DNA of 38,126 bases from positions 1 through 38,126 of the forward strand of contig SVJY01000018.1 of assembly GCA_015068765.1 (NCBI GenBank), written 5' to 3'. A program made the translations under genes and the position numbers. Below the pieces are notes generated by a model. The model did no database searches, was not told the origin of the DNA, and saw nothing but the letters and a program-made list of their open reading frames with translations. This document shows, one piece after another, positions 7,781 through 14,695 of the stretch; position 1 is the stretch's first letter; the number at the start of each line of letters is the position of its first letter. The DNA is from Oscillospiraceae bacterium (GTDB lineage: Bacteria > Bacillota > Clostridia > UMGS1883 > UMGS1540).

Positions 7781-8632
7781 GTGGAAGGACTATGGATTTT
7801 CTATGTGCTCCTTTATGCACTGATGAAGGGCTCGCGGGACGGCATGAAAAAGGCCGCTTTGCAAAAAAACAGTGCCAATGAGATTTTATTTTTCTATACG
7901 CTTTTCGGGCTCCTTTTGATTCTGCCCTTCTCCGGGTCTGCCTTTTCGCTTGCACCCGTTTATATCTTTTGGGCGTTTGTCAAGGCAGGCGTTGTCTGCC
8001 TGTCCTGGATTTTTTCGTTTACGGCACTTAAAAAAATGTCGGTCAGTCTTTTCGGTATTGTGGATTTGTCCCGGATTCTGTTTGCCACCGTGCTGGGGAT
8101 TTTGGTCCTTGGGGAGGCCTTTACTCTTCCGAAGGGGATAGGGCTTTTGCTGGTGCTGACGGGGCTTGTGCTCGTCAACCTGCGAAAGACGGGGGAGCAG
8201 AGAGAGACGGCTGTATGGACGCTTGCTTTCGCCCTTTTGAGCTGTTTTTTCAATGCCGTTTCCGAAATGATGGATAAGATACTCATGCGGCATATGGATT
8301 CGTCCCAGCTACAGTTTTGGTTTATGCTTTTCATGACGCTGATCTACGGGGCGGTGCTGCTTATACGCCGGGAGCGTATTTCCATAAAATCCATAAAGAA
8401 CAATTACTGGATTGGGCTGATGGCCATTACCTTGATTGTGGGGGACAGGCTTTTGTTTGAAGCCAACGCAAGCCCTGCCAGCGAGGTGACGGTGATGGCG
8501 GCGATCAAGCAGTCGGCGGTGCTTGTCACCGTTTTGACTGGATATTTCTTCTTCGGTGAAAAACAGCTTGCGTATAAGCTGTTTTGTACCGGCATCATCC
8601 TGTCCGGCATTTTTATTGCAGTCTATTTATAG
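7781..8632 (+). CDS. EamA/DMT-superfamily permease
   Basis: A 283-residue membrane protein of the drug/metabolite transporter superfamily with about ten helices in two five-helix EamA repeats. The first repeat ends with the typical FATVLGILVLGEAFTLPKGIG (about residues 104-124) and the second with VLTGYFFFGEKQLAYKLFCTG. The start is taken as GTG at 7781 because GGAGGTGATACG lies directly before it; the frame opens earlier, at 7739, without a ribosome binding site and inside the promoter. Substrates in this family range from amino acids to sugars, and none can be assigned. A bidirectional terminator follows at 8667-8699. Confidence 0.85.
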   Translation: MEGLWIFYVLLYALMKGSRDGMKKAALQKNSANEILFFYTLFGLLLILPFSGSAFSLAPVYIFWAFVKAGVVCLSWIFSFTALKKMSVSLFGIVDLSRILFATVLGILVLGEAFTLPKGIGLLLVLTGLVLVNLRKTGEQRETAVWTLAFALLSCFFNAVSEMMDKILMRHMDSSQLQFWFMLFMTLIYGAVLLIRRERISIKSIKNNYWIGLMAITLIVGDRLLFEANASPASEVTVMAAIKQSAVLVTVLTGYFFFGEKQLAYKLFCTGIILSGIFIAVYL

Positions 8633-8666
8633 GGGACTGTTGCCTTTAGCATTGACCGCTTAAGAA

Positions 8667-8699
8667 AAAGGGATTCGCAAAAAAATTGCGAATCCCTTT
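8667..8699. terminator. Bidirectional terminator between the permease and small membrane protein genes
   Basis: AAAGGGATTCGCAA (8667-8680) pairs with TTGCGAATCCCTTT (8686-8699) around a five-base loop. On the minus strand it is followed by TTTTTC at once, which makes it strong for the gene at 8711-9133. On the plus strand it ends the permease transcript. Confidence 0.85.
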
Positions 8700-8710
8700 A
8701 TTGCAATCAG

Positions 8711-9133
8711 CTAATTGTCCGAGCCGCAACCACACCCTGCCGCACACTTAATAAAGCAGGCGACCGCTGTGAGAATCAGTGCCAGAAAGGCAAGAAGCAC
8801 ACCGGCAAGCAAGGCAAAAAGGATGCTAGCCGCTACCGGCGGAAACGCCAGCAGAACAACAGATAACAGTGCGGAACCGAGAATCCCCACCAAAACGGTA
8901 GGCAACCCGGCACAGACGCAGGACTGTATGCTTACGGACCGGAATCCGTAGGATAAGACCAGAAGCAGTGCGAGGAACAGCACGGCAACGCCGAGGGCAA
9001 CCCACAAAAATGCCGGGGTGATGGTAATGGCACCGGCAAACTGCAGAAACGCCGTGATAATACCGACGATAATGCTTGCCACAATGGCGAACGCTGTGCA
9101 GCTGGGTCTGCAAGAGCAGTTAAAATTTGACAT
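8711..9133 (-). CDS. Small Cys-rich membrane protein of unknown function
   Basis: A 140-residue protein with four predicted membrane helices between two cysteine clusters: NCSCRPSC at the N-terminus and CFIKCAAGCGCG at the C-terminus, with a CVCAG in the middle loop. The start ATG at 9133 is preceded by GGAGGTG; the longer frame reaching 9229 has no support. Comparable small membrane proteins with terminal cysteines are common and unstudied in Clostridia. The cysteines could bind a metal or form disulfides. It stands alone, with a terminator directly downstream. I do not recognise a named family. Confidence 0.7.
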   Translation of the reverse strand: MSNFNCSCRPSCTAFAIVASIIVGIITAFLQFAGAITITPAFLWVALGVAVLFLALLLVLSYGFRSVSIQSCVCAGLPTVLVGILGSALLSVVLLAFPPVAASILFALLAGVLLAFLALILTAVACFIKCAAGCGCGSDN

Positions 9134-9185
9134 ATTTTTCACCTCCGATAGTAATATATGCATAAAATGTCGAAGAGGTGTGTCC

Positions 9186-9308
9186 GGCAAAAAACAATTT
9201 GGAATAGGTACGATTTTGGGTAAAATCACGCCGATTACGCCGGCTGTTTGGATATGGATTTTGAATAGTACGCTTCTGGTATTGGGGTTTATCTTTCTCG
9301 GCAGGCAA
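9186..9308 (+). pseudogene. Fragment of an integral membrane protein (YitT-like?)
   Basis: An open stretch of about 41 codons gives a typical helix (TPAVWIWILNSTLLVLGFIFLG) after a loop IGTILGKIT. Style and order resemble YitT-type membrane proteins, but this is a resemblance by eye only. There is no start codon with a ribosome binding site, and the piece runs straight into the ATPase fragment on the other strand, so the join is a rearrangement scar. Confidence 0.4.
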
Positions 9309-9453
9309 GGATATATGATTTGTAATTTTCTTTTGCAAAATTTTCTGCAATATAGCTCTTGCCAACACGGCGAGCACCATCAATTAAAAGTGCAGTATCA
9401 CCATTTGCGGTATTTTTCCAATCTAATAATTTGTCGTAAATTTTTCTTTTCAT
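9289..9453 (-). pseudogene. Truncated AAA ATPase (Walker A piece of the ATPase/DUF4143 family)
   Basis: ATG 9453 with AGGGGG upstream opens a 54-codon frame that begins MKRKIYDKLLDWKN and holds LLIDGARRVGKSYIAENFA. GARRVGKS is the Walker A motif of the archaeal-type ATPases that carry a C-terminal DUF4143. Intact proteins have about 400 residues. Here the frame ends at TAA 9289-9291, soon after the first strand-helix, and no Walker B or DUF4143 is found downstream. It is a remnant and can hardly be functional. Confidence 0.75.
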
Positions 9454-9570
9454 AACTGCCCCCTGCACAAAAACAAAATTTTATTCGTGGATTTGTGCCG
9501 GTAACCCGAGCACGGGAACACGCCGCTGTGCCTCTTGTTTGGGAATATTCTAAAACACATACAGAGAGCG

Positions 9571-9616
9571 AAAAAGGGCCTGTAGCAAAATGATTTTTAA
9601 ATCAGATTGCCTACAG
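9571..9616 (-). terminator. Terminator of the minus-strand GH78 gene
   Basis: CTGTAG (9580-9585) and CTACAG (9611-9616) bound an imperfect hairpin whose core is TGATTTTTAAATCA. On the minus strand it is followed by GGCCC and five T (9575-9571). It lies about 90 bases beyond the GH78 stop. Confidence 0.6.
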
Positions 9617-9635
9617 ACTCTTGATTTTGGGCTGA

Positions 9636-9665
9636 TTGGATTTAGATGCAGAACGTCGTTATAAT
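9636..9665 (+). promoter_or_regulatory. Promoter-like sequence pointing into the GH78 3' end
   Basis: TTGGAT (9636-9641), an 18-base spacer and TATAAT (9660-9665). Only a 12-codon frame (9673-9711) follows before the GH78 stop codon. It may be a relic of a lost gene or a start for antisense RNA. Sequence match only. Confidence 0.3.
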
Positions 9666-9704
9666 AAAAGTATGACTTTTGTGATGTTTTTTTACAGCTT
9701 CTCT

Positions 9705-11912
9705 TTATAACGCATGAAATGTGAGGGTGTGTTCTCCTTCTGTTTTCAAAACGGTTTTCCCATCCAGCGTCACCTCCGCCACCGTTTTAGGCGGAACGGT
9801 CAGGTGCAAAACGCCGGCACCTGTATCGTATTCCACACGAATTTCACCTTGCACGCTCCTATAGGATACGGAAACCTTGGGAACCCGCGGGTCCATATGC
9901 GGCACAACGGCAAATCGGGTGAAGCCGGGCGTAAGGGGGCGAATGCCGCCCATGTATTCATACATCCACTGTCCCACGGAGCCGAAGGAATAGTGATTGA
10001 AGGAATTCATAGAAGGATCAAAGAAGCCGTCCGTATCCGTATATCCGTTCCAGCGTTCCCACATGGTCGTTGCACCCATCTTAATACAGTATCCCCAGGA
10101 AGGATATGTTTCCTGCAAAAGAATCGTGTAAGCAAGCTCGGTGTATCCGTTTTCGCAGAGCATGGGCAGGAGATAAGCTGTGCCGAAAAATCCTGTAGAG
10201 AGATGATTTCCCCGCTCTTCCACAGTACGGGCAAGATGTGCGGCGGTACAAGACTTGTCGGTGTAGAGACCTGCAAGAAGAGCCATTGCATATGCACACT
10301 GGGTATCGCCGAAAATGCGGCCATCTTCTCCGGTGTAAGCCGCTAAAAATGCAGTTCGGATTGCAGCGTATGCTGTTTTGTAGTAAGCCGCATCTTCTTT
10401 TTCGCCGAGTGCATCGGCAATTTCGGAAAGAAGCATGGCATCATAGGCGAAATAGGCTGTAGCAAACACATTCTTCGGTGTAACGCAGTCAGCATTGAGC
10501 CAGTCTCCGTTACCGAAATCCGGCTGCAAAAACCCGTCGGCTTTTCCTTCGAGATAAGAGAAAAACTGTTTCATATGTCCGTAATTATCCCGCAGAATAT
10601 CCGTTTTGCCATATATTTTCCAGTGATGATACGGGATGATGAAGATGACCTCACCCCAGCCCGGTGAGGGGCGGTTGAACATAGTCCGTCCCCGTGTCAC
10701 ATAAACGCGAGGGGCAATTTCGGCCAAGGAGCCATCGGGAAGGGCGGCATCCCGCACATCCGTCATATATTTTTCATAAAACAGGTCCGACTGCATGTTA
10801 TACATAGCCGTCCGGGCAAAAACCTGTGCATCACCCGCCCAGCCGAGCCGTTCGTTTCTCTGCGGACAGTCTGTGGGAACATCCAAAAAATTGCATCTTT
10901 GTCCCCAGAGCTGGTTTTGATAAATTCGGTTTACGAGTGGGGAGGACGTTTCTATATTTCCCGTTTTTTCAATATCGGAATAAAGGACTATTCCTTCAAT
11001 ATCGTGTAGCTTTATGTTGGATTCCACAAAGCGGAACCCATGAAATGTAAAGCGGGGACAGTATTCCGTCATGCCGTCCGAGGCAGGAATAAAGGTATCC
11101 GTCTGTGCAGCTTCCCGTAAATTTTCCGTATATAAATCCGTACCGTCCAGCACTTCTGCGTACCGAAGCACCAGGGGCTGTTCTTTTTTTGCCTCAAACC
11201 GCACACGAACAACACCGGTCATATTTTGCCCCAAGTCATAAATGTAGTTACCATTGGAATCTACGGTACATTTTACAGGCGAAAGTGTCAGCTTTTCACG
11301 AATTGGCGGGCATTTTCGCGGCATAAACTGGGTGCCGTTGGCGTATCCGTGGGCAATTTGCGCAGCTTCCCAGTTCCTGTCATCAAAGCCCGGCTTTTTC
11401 CAGCCCTCCGGCTCTTGCCCGGCATCAAAGGCTTCGCCGTAAAAAAGATCGGCATACAGATATCCGCCGTTTGCCACCCGCCAGATATCATCCGTATCAA
11501 AAGAGCTACCGTCCGAAAACGTCATACGAGCGGCAAAGGCTACAATATCGTCAAACTGTCCCGGACCGTAGGCTCCCATATTTCCGGCGTACCACCCGTC
11601 AGCCACAATGGCGGAAAGGACGTGCTCTCCCTCGGAAAGTGAGAGGGAATATGTATCATAATAGACTCGGGTATTATAATCAGTCCAGCCGGGTGCAAGA
11701 AAGTTTTCGCCGATTTTTTCCCCGTCCAGAAAAACCTCGTTATAGCCAAGCGAGGTAAATTGGAGAATCGCCTCCGTTTGTTCGGAAACGGAAAAAGACC
11801 GTCTAAAATAAATGGGACGGCCGCAGACCATTTTTTCCTGCTCCTTTGGAACGATGCGCAGTGGCGACTTATACGGGAAAAGATTTGGGGTTTTAATAAA
11901 AGTAAGCTCCAA
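9705..11912 (-). CDS. GH78 alpha-L-rhamnosidase (minus-strand copy)
   Basis: This enzyme releases terminal alpha-L-rhamnose. No signal peptide is seen, so it should act in the cytoplasm on imported oligosaccharides. The N-terminal beta-sandwich domains (about 30-200) include GRPIYFRRSF, GYNEVFLDGEKIG and LAPGWTDYNTRVYYDTY. The (alpha/alpha)6 barrel follows, then a C-terminal beta-sandwich. In the barrel, DCPQRNERLGWAGDA holds the expected general acid E354, and TMWERWNGY holds the expected base E619. Length (735) is usual. The frame reaches a GTG at 11921, but that GTG is part of the AGGTGAT ribosome binding site. TTG 11912, six bases further on, is the better start. It has its own promoter (11947-11975) and lies downstream of an AraC gene. 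Confidence 0.9.
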   Translation of the reverse strand: MELTFIKTPNLFPYKSPLRIVPKEQEKMVCGRPIYFRRSFSVSEQTEAILQFTSLGYNEVFLDGEKIGENFLAPGWTDYNTRVYYDTYSLSLSEGEHVLSAIVADGWYAGNMGAYGPGQFDDIVAFAARMTFSDGSSFDTDDIWRVANGGYLYADLFYGEAFDAGQEPEGWKKPGFDDRNWEAAQIAHGYANGTQFMPRKCPPIREKLTLSPVKCTVDSNGNYIYDLGQNMTGVVRVRFEAKKEQPLVLRYAEVLDGTDLYTENLREAAQTDTFIPASDGMTEYCPRFTFHGFRFVESNIKLHDIEGIVLYSDIEKTGNIETSSPLVNRIYQNQLWGQRCNFLDVPTDCPQRNERLGWAGDAQVFARTAMYNMQSDLFYEKYMTDVRDAALPDGSLAEIAPRVYVTRGRTMFNRPSPGWGEVIFIIPYHHWKIYGKTDILRDNYGHMKQFFSYLEGKADGFLQPDFGNGDWLNADCVTPKNVFATAYFAYDAMLLSEIADALGEKEDAAYYKTAYAAIRTAFLAAYTGEDGRIFGDTQCAYAMALLAGLYTDKSCTAAHLARTVEERGNHLSTGFFGTAYLLPMLCENGYTELAYTILLQETYPSWGYCIKMGATTMWERWNGYTDTDGFFDPSMNSFNHYSFGSVGQWMYEYMGGIRPLTPGFTRFAVVPHMDPRVPKVSVSYRSVQGEIRVEYDTGAGVLHLTVPPKTVAEVTLDGKTVLKTEGEHTLTFHAL

Positions 11913-11946
11913 GAAAATCACCTATTGTATTATTATTTTTTCATAA

Positions 11947-11975
11947 AGTATATCACAGCTGAAAGGGAAAAGCAA
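11947..11975 (-). promoter_or_regulatory. Promoter of the minus-strand GH78 gene
   Basis: Minus strand: TTGCTT (11975-11970), a 17-base spacer and TATACT (11952-11947). The inverted repeat GCTGAAA (11958-11964) / TTTCAGC (11984-11990) flanks the -35 box and may be a regulator site. Confidence 0.65.
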
Positions 11976-12029
11976 TGGGGGATTTTCAGCGAAAATAAGG
12001 TGATTTTAATATTCTTTAAAAGGGAGGTA

Positions 12030-12866
12030 TCAGTCATACTGAAAATGAATGTTTTGTTTTCTGTACTGTAGCGGCGTAATTCCCATATGTTTTTTGAAAA
12101 CCTTAAAAAAGGACTGGGTGTCCGAATAGCCGACCTGCCGGGAAACTTCCGCGATTTTTTTGTTCCCCGAGACCAGAAGTCGGCAAGCCTCTTCCACCCG
12201 AAACCGCTGAATCAACTCTGTAAAGGTACAGCCGTGGATTTCCTTGAATCGGGCGGAAAGGTAGGGGAGGCTGTAATGCAGGTCCCGGCACAGCTCGCCG
12301 AGCTTTATATTAGAAGCAAAATTTTTCTGACAGTAGTCATAGGTCCGGACAAAGGTGTGATGCGTCAGTTCGTATTCGGACGGGTCGCGTTTTTCGGAGC
12401 ATTCCCGGAAAACGGACAGAATAATTTCAAGAACATAGCAGCGGGTAAGCTCCAGATGGCCGTCCCGGCCGTCACTGTCCTCCCGCAGAATACGTTCCAT
12501 AATTCTGCGGATGTTATTTTCGGAATCGGTATATATATTCTCAATAAAAAAGGTGGTTCCGATTTCCCGGGAGAAGCGGAGCAGAAAAGAACGGGCCAGG
12601 TCACGGAAGCTTCTGACATTGGGGAAAACCTGGTCGATGAATGTGGCTAAAAACAAGATGCGGACAGCCTCCAGTCCCTTTATATCCCGTAAAACAGCTG
12701 GATTTTCCGGGTCGGAAAGGAAGAAATTTCCTTTGGTAATTTTTTGCTTTTTTCCGTTTATAATGCGAAGGCCGTTCCCCGCTGTAATGTACGTAATTTC
12801 AAACAAATTCGGGAGTGGAGAGGGAGCCGCGAAGTCATGCAAAATAAAATATTGTCCGTGAATCAT
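12030..12866 (-). CDS. AraC-family regulator, probable local regulator of the glycan locus
   Basis: A 278-residue regulator. The N-terminal half is a cupin-like effector domain (ITYITAGNGLRIINGKKQKITKGNFFLSDP, written here only as the positions about 23-52), and the C-terminal 100 residues are the AraC double HTH (IKLGELCRDLHYSLPYLSARFKE; KIAEVSRQVGYSDTQSFFKVFKKHMGITPLQYR at about 240-272). GGGTGAT before ATG 12866 is the ribosome binding site. It lies between the minus-strand GH78 and the ten-gene plus-strand cluster and diverges from the latter, which has no good -35 box in the shared region. That fits an activator-dependent promoter (inference). The ligand may be rhamnose or an oligosaccharide. 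Confidence 0.85.
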   Translation of the reverse strand: MIHGQYFILHDFAAPSPLPNLFEITYITAGNGLRIINGKKQKITKGNFFLSDPENPAVLRDIKGLEAVRILFLATFIDQVFPNVRSFRDLARSFLLRFSREIGTTFFIENIYTDSENNIRRIMERILREDSDGRDGHLELTRCYVLEIILSVFRECSEKRDPSEYELTHHTFVRTYDYCQKNFASNIKLGELCRDLHYSLPYLSARFKEIHGCTFTELIQRFRVEEACRLLVSGNKKIAEVSRQVGYSDTQSFFKVFKKHMGITPLQYRKQNIHFQYD

Positions 12867-12906
12867 AAAATCACCCTATAAAAACAAAAAATTATTCATT
12901 GATTTT

Positions 12907-12935
12907 ATTGTAGCACAATGCTATGCTTAAGTCAA
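12907..12935 (-). promoter_or_regulatory. Promoter of the AraC regulator at 12030-12866
   Basis: Minus strand: TTGACT (12935-12930), a 17-base spacer and TACAAT (12912-12907). A strong match, about 40 bases from the start codon. Confidence 0.75.
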
Positions 12936-13027
12936 GGATAAATTTTTTTCTGAGAAATCGTACAATTTTTTCAACGAGGGGGTTTTGGGAAACGACAAAT
13001 TGCATAACCGATGTTTTCCGGTAAAAG

Positions 13028-13060
13028 ACCGTGCCGTATGTGCGAACGGCATTGGTTTTT
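13028..13060 (+). promoter_or_regulatory. Hairpin with T-run in the leader of the CBM gene
   Basis: TGCCGT (13032-13037) pairs with ACGGCA (13046-13051) and GGTTTTT follows. It ends about 43 bases before the start codon at 13103. It may be a weak attenuator or a chance hairpin. Confidence 0.3.
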
Positions 13061-13102
13061 AAAGAAAAAGCACATGAAAACTTTTTTAGGAGGTATTGTT
13101 TT

Positions 13103-14602
13103 ATGAAAACTATGCGAAAAATTTCTGTCACTCTGCTTGTACTGTGCATCGTCTTCGGGACATTTCCCGCGGCTGCGAGTGAAGCACCGCTGATTACAAA
13201 CGGCGGCTTTGAAAACGGCACGGATGGCTGGACGCTGGTAAACTACTTTGGAGGCGAGCCGGAAGACCTGCTGGTCACCTTAAATCCGGCGGAGGGACAG
13301 TATTCTATGGTAATGATGCCCGGCCCCACACTCCGGCGGGATGTGCGGGTGGACGGTGCAGGTGTGTATCGTTTGACGTTTCAGATGAAATCGCAAACGG
13401 CAGGCTCTCTTCGTTTGATTCCGTATTATTTCACCACGGAAGGCTATGAGCTGAAGCCGGAAAACCTCCCGGATGATATTGAAGCGTCATATGCCGGCAC
13501 GCTCAACACTGTTGCCCGCGGTGCCTTCGGAACCGGTGAAGCGGGATGGTACGATGTATCCTTCGATGTCCCCGTGCAGTCGGATCGTGTTGCAACCCTT
13601 CGTTTAGACTTTTCCAACACAAACCCGGAAGAGGCCGCAATGATTGTGGATGATTTCGCGCTGGTGAAGGTTTCGGATAAGCATAATTATGCGATTAACG
13701 GTGCCTATGAGAATAGAGGCATGAATGGCTTCTATTGGTCTAATCTTGCAAGAGAAACAGAAGAAAACGAATCTACCCTTCTGGCCGCCTTGATCACGGA
13801 AGAAGGTGGAAACCAGTACATGGAATGGAAGGGCACCGACAGAGGCTGGACGCATCAGACTGTATGGCTTCCTTCCGGCAGATATAGATTCTCTTTTGAC
13901 ATTAAGGGTGCCGGCGATGGCGATCTTGTTGCCTTTGCAATTGACCCCAGTACAGATGCTGTTGATGCCCTTTGGGTCCAGTACGGCGGCATCAGTGAGT
14001 GGCTTGAATGGTACAGAGTAAGTGATGAATGGCAAAATAGACAGACTTACTTCTCCGTCCCGAAGGCCGCTGACGGAAGCGATATGATCGTGCAAGCAAC
14101 CTTCTATCTTCCCATGGGCACAAGACCCACCGAAATGCTCCCCGCCTTCTTCGTTGACAATGTTGTCATTGAAGAGGCAGAGGATTCCTTTGTGTCCTTC
14201 TCTGCGGCACAGTTTGGGCTTGTTTCTAAAAAGGTATATTTGACAACCGATGATACCACAAAGCCTGTTACAAAGCTTTCCGATGTAGGTGCCGGCGGCA
14301 CACTGCCGGTTCTCGGTCTCTACACGCCCAAGTCCGTAGGCGTTGCAGAAAACGCCATGATGGCAGTTGCTCTTTATAAGAAGGTGGAGGAAAACAAGCT
14401 GGCCCTTGCCGACTTTAAGATTGTGAAGAAGGCAGTGGATATCACCTCCGACGGTATCAGCGGTGCTTCCGCCCAGGGGCTTGTCTACTTTAATGACAGC
14501 ATTACCCTTCCGGCGGACCTGGATGCCTCCTATATAGCAAAGGCCTATATCTGGAGAAGTGCCGGCTTGGAAACGGTCGCAGTAACGGAAATCGGTTATT
14601 AA
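13103..14602 (+). CDS. Secreted carbohydrate-binding (CBM4/9-like) protein without catalytic domain, copy 1
   Basis: A 499-residue exported protein. The signal peptide MKTMRKISVTLLVLCIVFG ends near AAAS (about residue 24). Two jelly-roll CBM4/9-type modules follow: about 26-180 (NGGFENGTDGWTL to VDDFALVKV) and about 185-365 (INGAYENRGMNGFYWSN to FVDNVVIEEAE). A C-terminal beta-domain (about 370-499) has LPVLGLYTP, MMAVALYKK and AYIWRSAG segments. No glycosidase motif and no SLH repeat is present. It could bind glycan near the cell or assist the SLH-anchored enzyme. AGGAGGT precedes ATG 13103; the frame opens earlier, but the signal peptide fixes the start. It is the first gene of the plus-strand cluster, and the next gene is a paralogue. 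Confidence 0.8.
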   Translation: MKTMRKISVTLLVLCIVFGTFPAAASEAPLITNGGFENGTDGWTLVNYFGGEPEDLLVTLNPAEGQYSMVMMPGPTLRRDVRVDGAGVYRLTFQMKSQTAGSLRLIPYYFTTEGYELKPENLPDDIEASYAGTLNTVARGAFGTGEAGWYDVSFDVPVQSDRVATLRLDFSNTNPEEAAMIVDDFALVKVSDKHNYAINGAYENRGMNGFYWSNLARETEENESTLLAALITEEGGNQYMEWKGTDRGWTHQTVWLPSGRYRFSFDIKGAGDGDLVAFAIDPSTDAVDALWVQYGGISEWLEWYRVSDEWQNRQTYFSVPKAADGSDMIVQATFYLPMGTRPTEMLPAFFVDNVVIEEAEDSFVSFSAAQFGLVSKKVYLTTDDTTKPVTKLSDVGAGGTLPVLGLYTPKSVGVAENAMMAVALYKKVEENKLALADFKIVKKAVDITSDGISGASAQGLVYFNDSITLPADLDASYIAKAYIWRSAGLETVAVTEIGY

Positions 14603-14695
14603 TAGAACCGATAGCTTCGTCCCCTCTTGTTTGGCAAGTACATACACGGTATGTTTTGCATAAATAAAAAAAATCAATGAAAGGAAAAGAAAGAA

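Larger units (their letters stand above)
9134..9704. other. Debris zone without an intact gene
   Basis: These 571 bases hold broken pieces: a membrane protein fragment (plus), the N-terminus of an AAA ATPase (minus) and an open stretch of about 45 codons (plus, 9456-9594) that reads like protein but matches nothing I know. The zone ends with the hairpin terminator of the rhamnosidase gene and a promoter-like sequence on the plus strand. It marks the border between the general genes and the carbohydrate locus. Confidence 0.6.

Noticed and set aside
13604-14677. Long open frame of 357 codons on the minus strand inside the first CBM gene
   Set aside because: It lies wholly opposite a gene with signal peptide, ribosome binding site and family motifs; the translation is rich in Cys, His and Gly and resembles no protein.
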